64,000 bases of DNA from Paracoccaceae bacterium. GTDB taxonomy: Bacteria; Pseudomonadota; Alphaproteobacteria; Rhodobacterales; Rhodobacteraceae. Made by a program: the position numbers and the translations under genes. The notes beneath the pieces are model-generated. The model saw only the letters and a list, made by a program, of their open reading frames with translations, was not told the DNA's origin and did not search any database. Each line of letters begins with the position of its first letter. Positions within the stretch are counted from its first letter, which is position 1. The DNA is taken from the NCBI GenBank assembly GCA_022823605.1, contig JAJEHS010000008.1, forward strand, positions 186,001 through 250,000. The letters run 5' to 3'. Positions 36,624 to 46,857 of the stretch are shown piece by piece.

Positions 36624-37706
36624 TCAAAGACTTAAACCGCTGTGCAGAGAGGGGACATCAACCGGTAGAAAACCATAGTGGCGAAGCCACCTGATGTCTG
36701 ATTCAAAAAACGAACGCAAATCCGGAATGCCATACTTGAGCATGGCGATTCGATCAAGCCCCATGCCAAAGGCAAAACCCTGATATTTGTCGGGATCAAC
36801 ATTACTGGCTGTCAGGACATTCGGATGAACCATACCGCAACCCAGGATTTCGAGCCAATCGTTGCCTTCGCCGATTTTCAGCTGGTCCTTTTCCCATGAA
36901 CAGCGAATATCCACTTCTGCCGAAGGTTCGGTGAAGGGGAAGTGTGAAGCCCGAAACCTCAATTCCACGTTTTTCACTTCAAAAAAGGTTCGGCAAAACT
37001 CCTCCAAGGTCCATTTGAGATGGGCCATGTTCAAGTGTTCATCTATGGCCAGACCCTCAATCTGATGGAACATGGGGGTATGGGTTTGATCATAATCGCA
37101 TCGGTACACGCGACCAGGAGCTATAATCCTGATTGGTACACCCTGGTTGGTCATGGATCTTATTTGAACGGGAGAGGTATGCGTTCGCAACACATTGGGA
37201 TTCTTTGCCGTCTTGGAATCACTCTTGATGAAGAAGGTATCATGCTCCTGCCGGGCAGGATGTTCCGGAGGCATATTCAGGGCATCAAAATTGTACCAGT
37301 CCGTTTCGATTTGGGGTCCTTCGGCATAACTGAAACCCATATCAGAAAAAATGGCAACGGCCTGCTCGATTGTTTGGCTTACCGGATGAATGGATCCTTG
37401 TCTGCGAGACCTTCCAGGTAGGGTTACATCAAGCCATTCCTTTTGAAGTTGTTCTTCAAGCTCCTTGTCGACCAATGCTTCCTTCTTACTCGAAATAGCC
37501 TGGGAAACATCAACCTTCAGACTGTTTAACAGTGGAGCGACCTCTTTCCGCTGCTCGGGATCCATGGAACCCAGCTTGCGTAATTCTAGGGTAATGGCGC
37601 CCTTTTTGCCCAAAGCACTGACACGTACCTGTTCAAGCTCGCTTTCCGATGAGGCACGATCCACCTCCTCCAGATAGTTTTGTCTTAATTCCTCAAGTTT
37701 GGTCAT
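36624..37706 (-). CDS. pheS: Phenylalanyl-tRNA synthetase alpha subunit
   Basis: A 360-aa class II synthetase subunit that charges tRNA-Phe with PheT. Landmarks: N-terminal coiled coil ([20 protein letters not shown]), [19 protein letters not shown], motif 2 [24 protein letters not shown], and motif 3 [18 protein letters not shown]. Length is standard. It follows rplT by 35 bases on the same strand, but the usual next gene pheT does not follow. Confidence 0.96.
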   Translation of the reverse strand: MTKLEELRQNYLEEVDRASSESELEQVRVSALGKKGAITLELRKLGSMDPEQRKEVAPLLNSLKVDVSQAISSKKEALVDKELEEQLQKEWLDVTLPGRSRRQGSIHPVSQTIEQAVAIFSDMGFSYAEGPQIETDWYNFDALNMPPEHPARQEHDTFFIKSDSKTAKNPNVLRTHTSPVQIRSMTNQGVPIRIIAPGRVYRCDYDQTHTPMFHQIEGLAIDEHLNMAHLKWTLEEFCRTFFEVKNVELRFRASHFPFTEPSAEVDIRCSWEKDQLKIGEGNDWLEILGCGMVHPNVLTASNVDPDKYQGFAFGMGLDRIAMLKYGIPDLRSFFESDIRWLRHYGFLPVDVPSLHSGLSL

Positions 37707-37740
37707 AACCCGAATGTGCCTTGAGCACGCTTTTTGAGAT

Positions 37741-38103
37741 TTATTTCAGGGCAGCCCTGGATTTTTCCACGATAGATCGGAAGGCATCCGGTTCTGTAAC
37801 AGCAAGATGAGCCAGCACCTTGCGATCAAGGTTGATTTGAGCTTCCTTCAAGCCATGGATAAATCTTGAATAGGTCAACGTTTGATCAACTTCCCTTACT
37901 GCAGCATTGATTCTCTGGATCCACAGGGCCCTGAAGTTCCGCTTGCGAACCTTGCGGTCCCTCGTAGCATACTGTTGGGCCTTGTCCAAAGCCAGACGGG
38001 CTGACCGGTAAGTATTTTTCCTGCGACCATAATAGCCTTTGGTTGCTTTGGTTACCTTTTTGTGTCGGGCATGGGTAACCGTACCGCTTTTTACTCGTGC
38101 CAT
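37741..38103 (-). CDS. rplT: 50S ribosomal protein L20
   Basis: A 120-aa basic protein that nucleates 50S assembly and, in several bacteria, represses its own operon. Landmarks: [48 protein letters not shown], and the C-terminal half with [15 protein letters not shown]. Follows rpmI by 12 bases. Confidence 0.97.
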   Translation of the reverse strand: MARVKSGTVTHARHKKVTKATKGYYGRRKNTYRSARLALDKAQQYATRDRKVRKRNFRALWIQRINAAVREVDQTLTYSRFIHGLKEAQINLDRKVLAHLAVTEPDAFRSIVEKSRAALK

Positions 38104-38115
38104 TGATTCAGATCC

Positions 38116-38316
38116 CTAACGAGAGTAAGGCATGAAAGCCTTGACAATTTTTTCATCTTGTGCGGAAAGGGTGGTTGTTCCCCTCGCATTTCTAATAAAC
38201 TTGTTTGATCTTTTGATCATCCCGTGCCGCTTACCAGCCTGTTGGACCTTGATCCGGCCCTTGGCAGTAACTTTGAATCTTTTCTTAGCACTAGACTTCG
38301 TCTTCATTTTAGGCAT
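38116..38316 (-). CDS. rpmI: 50S ribosomal protein L35
   Basis: A 66-aa protein. The ATG at 38316 (preceded by AAGGAG) gives the exact family start [15 protein letters not shown]; a longer frame to 38418 is not supported. C-terminus [11 protein letters not shown] also fits. First gene of rpmI-rplT-pheS, with a hairpin in its leader. Confidence 0.97.
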   Translation of the reverse strand: MPKMKTKSSAKKRFKVTAKGRIKVQQAGKRHGMIKRSNKFIRNARGTTTLSAQDEKIVKAFMPYSR

Positions 38317-38343
38317 TTCAAACTCCTTGAGTCGAGAAAGTGA

Positions 38344-38380
38344 CATGATACCCGGCATGCCTCTTTTGGCCGGCATCATG
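38344..38380 (-). promoter_or_regulatory. Leader hairpin upstream of rpmI (candidate L20 autoregulatory element)
   Basis: CATGAT...ATCATG flank an inner GC-rich CCGGC/GCCGG stem, with one bulge, enclosing an A-rich loop on the transcribed minus strand. It lies 27-64 bases upstream of the rpmI ATG, within the expected 5' leader. L20 is known to bind leaders of this operon in other bacteria, so a feedback site is plausible; the alphaproteobacterial form is not one I recognise. Confidence 0.4.
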
Positions 38381-38509
38381 AGAAGGTAATCAGATAGGGG
38401 ATTTCGGACAAATATCAATAATCAGTTGAACACACTTCCAAAAAAATCTTCTTAAGATCTGAATTCAAGGACAATTATGCTCAGGATAACCACGCCCAAA
38501 TCCTCCCTC

Positions 38510-39724
38510 TTATGGTTGCCTGCTTCTCAAATTCAACAATTTCAGTCTGAGGGCATTGAGCTTGATAAAGCCGCTGGCATCATTTTGGTCGTAGGCCCCG
38601 GCATCATCCTCAAAGGTTACATGTTTTTCGGAGTATAGTGAATAGGGAGATTCCCTGCCAACTGTTTGGACATTCCCCTTGTACAGCTTCAGATTTACTT
38701 TGCCGGTTACAAATTCCTGACTTTTGTCAATCAAGGCCTGAAGCATTTCCCTTTCAGGGCTGAACCAATACCCATTGTAGATCATTTCAGCATAGCGGGG
38801 CATGATTTCATCCTTCAGATGTGCTGCTCCACGATCTAGAGTGATTTGTTCCATCCCCCTGTGTGCTTCCAGCAAAATTGTTCCTCCGGGAGTTTCGTAG
38901 ATACCTCTTGATTTCATCCCGATATAGCGGTTTTCCACTAAATCAAGGCGTCCAACTCCATGTGCACCACCAATCCTGTTGAGTTCAGTCAGCAGTTGTG
39001 CCGGTGACAGGAATACGCCATTTATTGCCACCGGGTCACCTTTCTCAAAGGTAACTTCAAGGTATTCAGGTGTATCAGGTGCTTTCTCGGGATCGGTAGT
39101 ACGCTGGTAAACAAAAGGAGGCGCTTCAATCGCAGGATCCTCTAAAACCTTTCCCTCCGATGAGGTATGGAGTAAATTGGCATCAACTGAAAAGGGAGCC
39201 TCTCCCCTTTTGTCCTTGGCAATGGGAATTTGATATTTTTCAGCAAAATCAATCAGTTTTGTTCTACTCGTCAGGTCCCACTCTCGCCAAGGCGCTATAA
39301 CCTTAATATCTGGATTTAAGGAATAGGCAGAGAGCTCGAACCTGATCTGATCGTTGCCTTTGCCGGTCGCCCCGTGTGCTATGGCATCGGCATTCGTTTC
39401 TGCGGCGATTTCAACCAACCTTTTGGCAATCAGTGGTCGTGCGATCGAAGTACCCAGCAGATACAATCCCTCATAAAGGGTATTGGCCCTGAACATCGGG
39501 AATACATAATCCCTTACAAAGTCTTCGCGCAAATCTTCGATGAAGATTTCCTTGATTCCCAACAGTTCGGCCTTTTTCCTTGCAGCGTCCAACTCCTCCT
39601 CCTGGCCCAAGTCAGCGGTGAAGGTTACGACTTCAGCCTCGTATTGTGTTTGCAACCATTTCAGGATTATAGACGTATCCAAACCGCCTGAATAAGCCAA
39701 TACCACCTTGTTTATTTTGCTCAT
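38510..39724 (-). CDS. argG: Argininosuccinate synthase
   Basis: A 404-aa ATP pyrophosphatase-type ligase joining citrulline and aspartate. Landmarks: [18 protein letters not shown] (ATP P-loop), [34 protein letters not shown], and [21 protein letters not shown]. Length normal. Upstream 182 bases are non-coding. It stands alone, not with argB or argD. Confidence 0.97.
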   Translation of the reverse strand: MSKINKVVLAYSGGLDTSIILKWLQTQYEAEVVTFTADLGQEEELDAARKKAELLGIKEIFIEDLREDFVRDYVFPMFRANTLYEGLYLLGTSIARPLIAKRLVEIAAETNADAIAHGATGKGNDQIRFELSAYSLNPDIKVIAPWREWDLTSRTKLIDFAEKYQIPIAKDKRGEAPFSVDANLLHTSSEGKVLEDPAIEAPPFVYQRTTDPEKAPDTPEYLEVTFEKGDPVAINGVFLSPAQLLTELNRIGGAHGVGRLDLVENRYIGMKSRGIYETPGGTILLEAHRGMEQITLDRGAAHLKDEIMPRYAEMIYNGYWFSPEREMLQALIDKSQEFVTGKVNLKLYKGNVQTVGRESPYSLYSEKHVTFEDDAGAYDQNDASGFIKLNALRLKLLNLRSRQP

Positions 39725-39906
39725 AACGATTCCCAGAAGTGATTAACCCACAAATGAAATTGCCTGTTCCATATCAAACCGACAAGGGGGAAATATACAC
39801 TGAAAGGTAAAATGTAACCCCAGTTTACCGTTTTTGATCCGTATCACTACGGCCGCATCGTTATGCATTCACTATGGAAATTAGAGTTAATCAGAAACAA
39901 TTACCC

Positions 39907-41238
39907 TCAGGTTTCTCCCATTAGGGCTTTGTCAAAGGGATAGGTTGTCAGATTGTCAGGGCCATTTTCAGTGACCAGTACCTGATCCTCCAACTTGATG
40001 GAGAAGTCGCCACCTTCAGGGCTGACCAAGGCCTCGACACAGAAAACCATTCCCGGCTCAACACAATAATCAAAGGAACCCTTCGTATAACCATCCGGAT
40101 AGTTGATACCGGGCCACTCATCGCAGAGACCAACACCATGCATCAGAACACCATATTTTTGTTTTTGATAGATAGGATCAAGCCGATGACTCTTGAATGT
40201 CAAATCATCAAAATGGGTTCCGGGTTGCAGCAATTGCATGTTGTACTGGATATGCTCAACCCCGTGCTTCATCGCATCAATCATGTCCTGCCGAGGCTTT
40301 TGATCGCCTATCCACCAGGTTCGCGAAATATCCGTACAGATGCCATAGCATCCAACCAAGTCGGTATCAAATGCCAGGATTTCATTGTTTTGCAATTTTC
40401 GGGGTCCACACTCCTGAAACCAGGGATTGGTTCTCGGTCCGGTTGCCAACAGTCTCGTTTCGATCCATTCACCACCCCGCTTGATGTTTTCGGCATGCAA
40501 TACTGACCAGATCTCATCTTCCGACATGCCTGGCTTGGCAGCATCTTCCATGACCTTAACGGAAACTTCACAGGCATGGCTTGCACATCTCATGGCCAGA
40601 ATTTCATCAGGTCCCTTGATCGAACGGGATTTTTCCGTAAGCTCTTCGCCGTTCATAACTTCAAAACCAACGTTATCAAGGGCCCGCAAGCCTGAAACCA
40701 TGATCTTATCGACAGCAAGCCGGCGGTTGTTGCCACCATGCTCCTTGATCAATTCATCAATTTCACTGGCAAACTTTACGGCACGTTTCTCATCGCCATC
40801 ACCAACAGTGAAGTAAAAGAGTGATGCTCCGGTTCTTACCTCCTGAACCAAGGGATTGAAATAGGCAAGAAACTGGGAGGATTTGTAATCCCAGATAACC
40901 ATATAGCCATCGGCACATAACAGAACGGCCCGAAATGGATTGTGGGTATTCCACAATTGCATGTTGGTTGAATCTGTGGCATAACGAATGTTCAGGGGAT
41001 CAAAAAGCAATAAACCGCCATAATCACGATCAATAATGTGCTGGATAAGTCTTTTCCACCTGTGATTCCGCATCCTTTCAAGGTTTGGCAGTTCCAGGCC
41101 GGCCTCTTCCCATTCCCTGAAGGCAAGCAGGGTTGGTCCAATTTCAATTCGGTCATGGTCATTGATTGTACCGTCCTTCAGGTGGGTACCCTTAGAAGGA
41201 TCTATTTTACGTGTGGCTGAAAAATGTTCCTGGTCCAT
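39907..41238 (-). CDS. dddP: DMSP lyase DddP (M24 peptidase fold)
   Basis: A 443-aa creatinase/M24 fold protein. DddP cleaves dimethylsulfoniopropionate to dimethyl sulfide and acrylate with a bound metal. The six metal ligands are visible: Asp291 and Asp293 (AFDTDLVG), Asp303 (CTDISRTWW), His367 (MHGVGL), Glu402 (CVEAL) and Glu417 (KLEDQV). All are offset by exactly four from the set I recall for the Ruegeria lacuscaerulensis enzyme (295, 297, 307, 371, 406, 421). Other matching phrases are ATRKIDPSKG at the start, FDPLNIRYATDSTNMQLWNTHN, and WFQECGPR. Ordinary Xaa-Pro peptidases do not share these. Divergent from the DUF3445 gene. No dmdA or other ddd gene in the window. Confidence 0.9.
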   Translation of the reverse strand: MDQEHFSATRKIDPSKGTHLKDGTINDHDRIEIGPTLLAFREWEEAGLELPNLERMRNHRWKRLIQHIIDRDYGGLLLFDPLNIRYATDSTNMQLWNTHNPFRAVLLCADGYMVIWDYKSSQFLAYFNPLVQEVRTGASLFYFTVGDGDEKRAVKFASEIDELIKEHGGNNRRLAVDKIMVSGLRALDNVGFEVMNGEELTEKSRSIKGPDEILAMRCASHACEVSVKVMEDAAKPGMSEDEIWSVLHAENIKRGGEWIETRLLATGPRTNPWFQECGPRKLQNNEILAFDTDLVGCYGICTDISRTWWIGDQKPRQDMIDAMKHGVEHIQYNMQLLQPGTHFDDLTFKSHRLDPIYQKQKYGVLMHGVGLCDEWPGINYPDGYTKGSFDYCVEPGMVFCVEALVSPEGGDFSIKLEDQVLVTENGPDNLTTYPFDKALMGET

Positions 41239-41272
41239 AAATATTTCTCCCTAATTTGAATTCCCTTATCAT

Positions 41273-42136
41273 ATGGAATCTGGTACAAGCAGGTTTACAA
41301 ATAAAATCTCCAATATTTCCTTGTTTATAAAACCGATGCTTCACGAGTTTCACGAAATTTGTCAAGAAAATCTTTCCTTTGAACCTTGGGTCAAGGAAAA
41401 AACCAGAAGGTTGCCGGGAATCAACCCATTGGAACCGCATGAATGGTTGTTTCGTGATGATGCATTTGACAGGCAAATGAAGTACAGGGATCACCTGATC
41501 AAGACCAAACGAGGTCTGGTTTTCGATTGTACTGAGGAGGGAGACCTCATCGCCGAGGAATTGCTACAAACCATTTGTGAAGCACTTCAGGATGTTGAGG
41601 ATTATATTTGGGGGAAGGATCATGTCACAAGACCTGATGGACAAATCATTGGATTATACGATGATCATCCCCTGATCGTTGCGGGCTGTTTGGTCCAGGA
41701 AGATTTGTGCCTGCTACACAATGGTGGTGATCAACATGTCCTGGTTGGTGCCATATTGTGTTTTCCGGCAAGTTGGCTCCTATCTGAAAAAATGGGCTTG
41801 CCACTCACCTCAATTCATGATCCAGTACCCCAGTACAATGATCGTATTGCCATGGTGGTCCAGCGGATGTTTGATAATCTACAACCCGACAGGATTATTT
41901 ACCGAGGGAATTATCTTTCTTACACCAATCCCGATCTCCACCAGCCAAGAAGCATGAATCATAGGCGAGATAAGGACAATACAGGTAAAAAGTGGGCTAG
42001 GGTGGAGCGTCAAACCCTCAGGAAACTGAATGATACCAAGGGGGTTGTATTTGGAATCCATACATCAGTATGTCCACAGGACAATTTATCCGATCCCGGT
42101 CAGTTCGAGAATTACCTGGCTGAAAAGGAATACTGA
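41273..42136 (+). CDS. DUF3445 / heme-dependent oxidative N-demethylase-like protein
   Basis: A 287-aa protein of the HDOD-like DUF3445 family, of which one member oxidatively demethylates dimethylamine with a heme. Landmarks: FEPWVKEKTRRLPGINPL, EWLFRDDAFDRQMKYRDHL, RLVQEDLC-like LVQEDLCLLHNGGDQHVLVGA, LCFPASWLLSEKMGLPL, IHDPVPQYND, and VVFGIHTSVCP near the end. The ATG at 41273 has no clear ribosome site; an in-frame ATG at 41336 would still keep all family motifs. Divergent from dddP, 34 bases apart, so regulation may be shared. Confidence 0.85.
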   Translation: MESGTSRFTNKISNISLFIKPMLHEFHEICQENLSFEPWVKEKTRRLPGINPLEPHEWLFRDDAFDRQMKYRDHLIKTKRGLVFDCTEEGDLIAEELLQTICEALQDVEDYIWGKDHVTRPDGQIIGLYDDHPLIVAGCLVQEDLCLLHNGGDQHVLVGAILCFPASWLLSEKMGLPLTSIHDPVPQYNDRIAMVVQRMFDNLQPDRIIYRGNYLSYTNPDLHQPRSMNHRRDKDNTGKKWARVERQTLRKLNDTKGVVFGIHTSVCPQDNLSDPGQFENYLAEKEY

Positions 42137-42231
42137 AGGCCCCAATGATTGGAAATACGTTAGTTTTGCAAAATGCTGAAATCATTAATATTCAAAGACA
42201 ACTTTTCGGGTTGGGGAGTTAGGGCTTTACA

Positions 42232-42843
42232 TTGTCTCTTCACCTGACATTTGACCAGATTAGCTACGGTTTGGAGACCTACAGGGGAGGATCTTCGGAT
42301 TACATGCTCAATGAAGGTCTGCTTGAACATATTCCACGGGCCAAAAGACCGGCCAGCGTGTTGATACCTCTTGTCAGCAGGCCCGAAGGGGTAATGGTTA
42401 TATTTACCAGACGTTCAAGTCATCTCAAATACCATGCTGGACAGATTTCCTTTCCGGGTGGAAAAGCCGAACACTGGGATCGTGATGAGTTGGGAACTGC
42501 CCTGAGGGAAGCAAAAGAGGAAATTGGATTGGATCCCGCACAGGTTGAAGTTCTTGGGGTATGTCCTCCCCATGAAACGGTAACCGGTTTCAGGATTACT
42601 CCGTTCGTTGGTAAGGTGGACCCCCTGTTTGACGCTATGGCCCAAATCGAGGAGGTTGCAGAAATCTTTGAGGTTTCACTGGACTTTCTGATGGATTTAA
42701 CAAACTACCGTATTGAATCCATAATGAGGGACGGGAAAAAATACAGATACATTGGGCTCAATTACCATGATTATCATATCTGGGGAGCTACGGCCAGAAT
42801 ACTCAATGGTCTTGCCAGACATCTCAACGAACGATGCGAATAA
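42232..42843 (+). CDS. CoA pyrophosphatase-type Nudix hydrolase
   Basis: A 203-aa Nudix protein with the CoA-pyrophosphatase pattern: KYHAGQISFPGGKAE followed by the Nudix box (G-x5-E-x7-REAKEEIGLD). The N-terminal segment SVLIPLVSRPEGV is also typical. Start is TTG at 42232, with AGGG about 7 bases upstream. It overlaps cca by 10 bases, an arrangement common in Rhodobacterales. Confidence 0.9.
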   Translation: MSLHLTFDQISYGLETYRGGSSDYMLNEGLLEHIPRAKRPASVLIPLVSRPEGVMVIFTRRSSHLKYHAGQISFPGGKAEHWDRDELGTALREAKEEIGLDPAQVEVLGVCPPHETVTGFRITPFVGKVDPLFDAMAQIEEVAEIFEVSLDFLMDLTNYRIESIMRDGKKYRYIGLNYHDYHIWGATARILNGLARHLNERCE

Positions 42844-43991
42844 AACGATTTTGGCAAAATGATCAGTTTCTGGTAGGGTTGTTCAAGCTTTTCCGGGATG
42901 AAGGATTTCAACTGTATTTTGTTGGTGGGTGTGTCAGGGACTGTATCCTGCAAAGATCCCCTTCCGATCTTGACTTGGCAACTGATGCCACTCCGACCGA
43001 GATGAAGGAAATGTTCAATCGTGAAAAAATCGGTTTCAAACCGATAGGGGTTGAATTTGGTTCTTTGGTGGTGGGAACAAACGGGGTATCGATTACCACC
43101 TTTCGCAAGGATATCAAGGCCTATGGCAGGAAGGTCGAGGTCCGTTTTGCGACGGATTTGGAGACGGATTCCTCCCGCAGGGATTTTACCATAAATGCAC
43201 TTTATGCAGACTATGAAGGAAAAATACATGATCCTAGGGGAGGATTGAAGGATCTTGAGAAAAAACGGGTTAGATTCATAGGTAATCCGGTTAATCGAAT
43301 CAATGAGGATTATCTACGCATATTGCGTTTTTTTCGGTTCAGTGCCATTTATGGTGATCCTGCCAGGGGTTGTGATTCCGAAGGTTTGGCTGCCATGCGA
43401 AAGTTTCAGGCCGAAAAACTCGGGTTGCTATCCGGAAATAGAATCAGATACGAAATATTTCGTATTCTATCCACAAGGCCTCTCTATTGGTGTCTCAAGG
43501 AATGGGAGACTACTCCCAGTTGGCACTGGTTCTTCCCGGAAGGTCAGGCCCTGAAACACGAGAAACTGGAACATATGGAGCGGGCACACCAGTTTGAACC
43601 CAATCCCATTACCAGTCTTGCAGTACTGAATATCAACACAGAGAATTGTAAATTGGATTTAACAAGGGTTGAACGTTTAAAACTTGACATATTGTTACAA
43701 TATTCAAAGGATAACGAATGTTCACTCGAAGAGTTGGCTTATCGGTTTGGCAAAGGAACAACTGAGGATATAATCCTGATCAGGGCCATACTGGGTAATG
43801 AGGGAATCCCCTCAGACTTCAGGTCAAGGGTTGATTTTGCAGCAAGTCAGGAATTTCCTGTCAAGGCAAAGGATTTGGGAACAAGATATGAGGGGAAGGA
43901 ATTGGGTGACAAACTCAAGGAATTGCAAAAGGTATGGATTGCATCAGGTTTTGAGGTATCCAAATCTGCCCTGCTGAAATTGGTATATTGA
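42834..43991 (+). CDS. cca: CCA tRNA nucleotidyltransferase
   Basis: A 385-aa class II nucleotidyltransferase that adds or repairs the tRNA 3' CCA. Landmarks: YFVGGCVRDCIL, SDLDLATDATP (catalytic D-x-D), EFGSLVVGTNGVSITTFRKD, SRRDFTINALYAD, INEDYLRILRFFRFSA (conserved RILR). Since some local tRNA (tRNA-Arg) already encodes CCA, repair is a likely role. Overlaps the Nudix gene. Confidence 0.93.
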   Translation: MRIKRFWQNDQFLVGLFKLFRDEGFQLYFVGGCVRDCILQRSPSDLDLATDATPTEMKEMFNREKIGFKPIGVEFGSLVVGTNGVSITTFRKDIKAYGRKVEVRFATDLETDSSRRDFTINALYADYEGKIHDPRGGLKDLEKKRVRFIGNPVNRINEDYLRILRFFRFSAIYGDPARGCDSEGLAAMRKFQAEKLGLLSGNRIRYEIFRILSTRPLYWCLKEWETTPSWHWFFPEGQALKHEKLEHMERAHQFEPNPITSLAVLNINTENCKLDLTRVERLKLDILLQYSKDNECSLEELAYRFGKGTTEDIILIRAILGNEGIPSDFRSRVDFAASQEFPVKAKDLGTRYEGKELGDKLKELQKVWIASGFEVSKSALLKLVY

Positions 43992-44035
43992 AAGACAAGG
44001 AAACTAATGCGAGTGGTTGAAATCATGGTAGGGTC

Positions 44036-45892
44036 TTGTTGTTCGGTAAGTTGATCAATCCATACCAGTATTCGGAGGGAGAACCACCACAAACCCTGGG
44101 CCGGTTTTACTTGTGGTGCCTGCAAGGGTCATTTCCACTGATTTCCATTGGTTTTGTGGTGTCCATGCTGGCGGGTTCTCTGGAGGTATTTTCCGCCTTG
44201 ATACTGGGGTTGGTCATTGACAGTGCGGTATCAACGGACCTGAACAACATCTTTACTGACAATGTCCTACTTCTTGGCGGTGCCGTTGTTTTCTTTCTGG
44301 TGGTAAGACCCTTCGCCTTTGGGGGAAGTTCCTATATCAATTCGGTCCTGATCAACCCGAACATAAATTCATTGGTTCTTTCAAGACTCCATCGCCATAC
44401 GATGGATCAGGCGATTTCATTTTTTGATGATGATTTTGCCGGTAGAATATCCCAGAAGCAACTGCAGGCATCAAGGGCCATTTCGGATACGGTCAATGAA
44501 TTTGTCAACGTGATTTCGTTTGCCATAGCCTCATTGGTGGGATCATTCCTGCTTCTCGTTTCAATTGATTACAGGATTGCCATATCGCTGATAGTCTGGC
44601 TTTTCTGTTATGTTTTCCTCATTCGTTGGTTCTTGCCCAGAATCAGAAAAAAATCTGCCAGCAGGGCAGGTGCCCGATCAATGCTTTCCGGCCAGATTGT
44701 TGACACGTTAACGAACATAAGAACAGTCAAGCTTTTTGCCCATTACCAGCATGAGGATCGGGCTGCTCTGGATGCATTGGAAAACTTTCGCGGGAAAGCC
44801 ACGGAATTTGGTCTGGTTGCTTCTTCCTTCAGATATTTCCTGATGTTGCTTTCGGGATTGCTTCCGGTTATTCTGGTTGGCGGTACCCTTCTGCTCTGGT
44901 CAAATGGCATGACCACAACAGGAGATATTGCCGCAACGGGTTCGGTTGCCATCAGGATTGCTCAAATGTCAGGTTGGGTTAGCTTTGTACTGATGGCAAT
45001 TTACTCCAATGTTGGTGAAGCCGAAGACGGCATGAGAACTCTGGCCCATCCACATCAGCTCGTTGATGCACCGCAGGCCAAGGAGGTTGCAGGGCTGAAG
45101 GGTAGTATAGAATTCAGGAAAGTCTCTTTCCGGTATGGGAGGGAAATTGGTGGAGTTACCAATATTAATCTTCAAATCAAAGCTGGCGAACACATCGGAC
45201 TTGTCGGGGAATCCGGTGCCGGGAAATCGACCCTGGTCACTCTGTTGATGAGATTATATGATCCTGAAGGGGGAGCCATCATGATTGACGGTACTGATAT
45301 CCGCAATATAACTCAGGAAAGCCTGAGGAATCAAATCAGCATGGTAACCCAGGAAACTGCCATGTTCAATAGATCAGCTTGGGAAAACATTGCCTATGGC
45401 AATCCAAAGGCAAATCGGGATGAGGTTGTAGAGGCATCTATCAAGGCGCAGGCTCATGAGTTCATCATCAACATGGAGGATCGTTTTGGCCGCAAGGGAT
45501 ATGATGCCCATCTGGGTGAAAGGGGGGTAAAATTGTCCGGGGGTCAAAGGCAAAGAATTGCCTTGGCAAGAGCGGTTTTAAAAGATGCCCCGATCATGGT
45601 TCTGGACGAGGCCACATCAGCATTGGATTCAACGGTCGAAGAATACATCCAGGATGCCTTGCGACAAATCATCGAGGGAAAAACGGTCATTGCCATAGCT
45701 CACAGGTTATCCACAATATTACGTATGGACCGCATTATTGTCATGCATGAGGGGAATATCGTCGAGCAGGGTACTGTTGATGTTCTGCTTGCCAAGGGAG
45801 GAGTATTCAGTCAGCATTGGGAAAAGCAGGTCGGTGGGTTTATCGGCATTGATCCTGATGCAGATAGCCAAATCAGTTCAAATACGGGATGA
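44036..45892 (+). CDS. ABC exporter (fused permease and ATPase), MsbA/lipid or drug type
   Basis: A 618-aa half-transporter. Six-helix membrane domain (about residues 25-340) with VDTLTNIRTVKLFAH as the coupling-helix region. Then NBD: Walker A GESGAGKSTL, Q-loop VTQETAMF, signature LSGGQRQRIALARA, Walker B MVLDEATSALD, H-loop AHRLSTI. Start TTG at 44036 or 44039, with AGGG nearby. Sits after cca; a single gene that would homodimerise. A TTATCCACA that looks like a DnaA box lies in the coding sequence for HRLSTI and is coincidental. Confidence 0.92.
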   Translation: MLFGKLINPYQYSEGEPPQTLGRFYLWCLQGSFPLISIGFVVSMLAGSLEVFSALILGLVIDSAVSTDLNNIFTDNVLLLGGAVVFFLVVRPFAFGGSSYINSVLINPNINSLVLSRLHRHTMDQAISFFDDDFAGRISQKQLQASRAISDTVNEFVNVISFAIASLVGSFLLLVSIDYRIAISLIVWLFCYVFLIRWFLPRIRKKSASRAGARSMLSGQIVDTLTNIRTVKLFAHYQHEDRAALDALENFRGKATEFGLVASSFRYFLMLLSGLLPVILVGGTLLLWSNGMTTTGDIAATGSVAIRIAQMSGWVSFVLMAIYSNVGEAEDGMRTLAHPHQLVDAPQAKEVAGLKGSIEFRKVSFRYGREIGGVTNINLQIKAGEHIGLVGESGAGKSTLVTLLMRLYDPEGGAIMIDGTDIRNITQESLRNQISMVTQETAMFNRSAWENIAYGNPKANRDEVVEASIKAQAHEFIINMEDRFGRKGYDAHLGERGVKLSGGQRQRIALARAVLKDAPIMVLDEATSALDSTVEEYIQDALRQIIEGKTVIAIAHRLSTILRMDRIIVMHEGNIVEQGTVDVLLAKGGVFSQHWEKQVGGFIGIDPDADSQISSNTG

Positions 45893-45962
45893 TTTATTCC
45901 TGTCACTTCAATTCTGGACGAGGCATGAAATCGATTGTTGCGTAATTGCAACCTGGGTGCGG

Positions 45963-46838
45963 TTATTTTGTTCTCGTTATGGCGAATCTTGCAGCCTCGA
46001 CTAGCATATTGGCCTTGTTCCCATAGGGCTCAAGATACGAAACAGCCTCCTCTACTTGCTCTCTGGCTAGATTGCGGGCTCCCTCCTCCCCAAGCAGTGA
46101 GACAAAGGTATGTTTGCCCTGCGATGAATCCTTATCGAGGGTTTTGCCAACATCCTCGACATTACCTGTAATATCCAGCAAGTCATCAGCAATTTGAAAC
46201 GCCAATCCCAGTGCGGCTGCATAACCTAGAAGATTGGTCGGGTCAGTTCGACTCAAAATTGCTCCTGCTTCACAGGAAAAGCCGATAAGTTTACCAGTTT
46301 TGTTCTGCTGGAGTATGGTTATATCCTCTACCGTTGCGGCATGAGGGTTGGATTCGGCTTCCATATCCAGAATCTGGCCAAAAACCATGCCTGAAACTCC
46401 TGATGCACGGGCTAGGGAGTAAACAAGTTCAGCCCTGATGTCGGGTTCAGGAATCCTGTTCCGATCGGATAAAATCTCGAAGGCAAGTGTTTGCAGGGCA
46501 TCACCCACCAGAACGGCAGTCATCTCATTCCATTTCGTATGTATCGTTGGTTTGCCCCTCCTTAGAGGATCATCGTCCATACAAGGTAGGTCATCATGGA
46601 CAAGTGAGTATGCATGAAGACATTCGATGGCTGCCGCCACGTATTCTGGAATCTTGCCCGTTAAACCATTTATTTTGGCACTCTCAACCACGAGAAAACC
46701 ACGAAATCGTTTGCCTCCGTCCAAGGTATGTTCAATGGGAGGGATCAGCGAATTACGAGGTAATTCAGAACAAATTTCACCGAGGGTTGCACCTATTCTG
46801 TTTCCCACCTCTGCCAGATAACCGGTGAATTCAGCCAT
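45963..46838 (-). CDS. ispA: Polyprenyl synthetase (geranyl/farnesyl diphosphate synthase)
   Basis: A 291-aa isoprenyl diphosphate synthase. First Asp-rich motif HDDLPCMDDDPLRRGKPTIH, second DDLLDITGNVEDVGKT, and the conserved KTGKLIGFSCEAGA. It makes FPP (or GPP). It follows the two XseB-type genes on the same strand. In this family of genomes dxs often comes next, but it does not here; the next gene downstream is the convergent ABC exporter. Confidence 0.93.
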   Translation of the reverse strand: MAEFTGYLAEVGNRIGATLGEICSELPRNSLIPPIEHTLDGGKRFRGFLVVESAKINGLTGKIPEYVAAAIECLHAYSLVHDDLPCMDDDPLRRGKPTIHTKWNEMTAVLVGDALQTLAFEILSDRNRIPEPDIRAELVYSLARASGVSGMVFGQILDMEAESNPHAATVEDITILQQNKTGKLIGFSCEAGAILSRTDPTNLLGYAAALGLAFQIADDLLDITGNVEDVGKTLDKDSSQGKHTFVSLLGEEGARNLAREQVEEAVSYLEPYGNKANMLVEAARFAITRTK

Positions 46839-46857
46839 GACGGATTGATACTCTCAT

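Noticed and set aside
45713-45721. DnaA-box-like TTATCCACA in the ABC exporter gene
   Set aside because: It is part of the coding sequence for the conserved HRLSTI motif.
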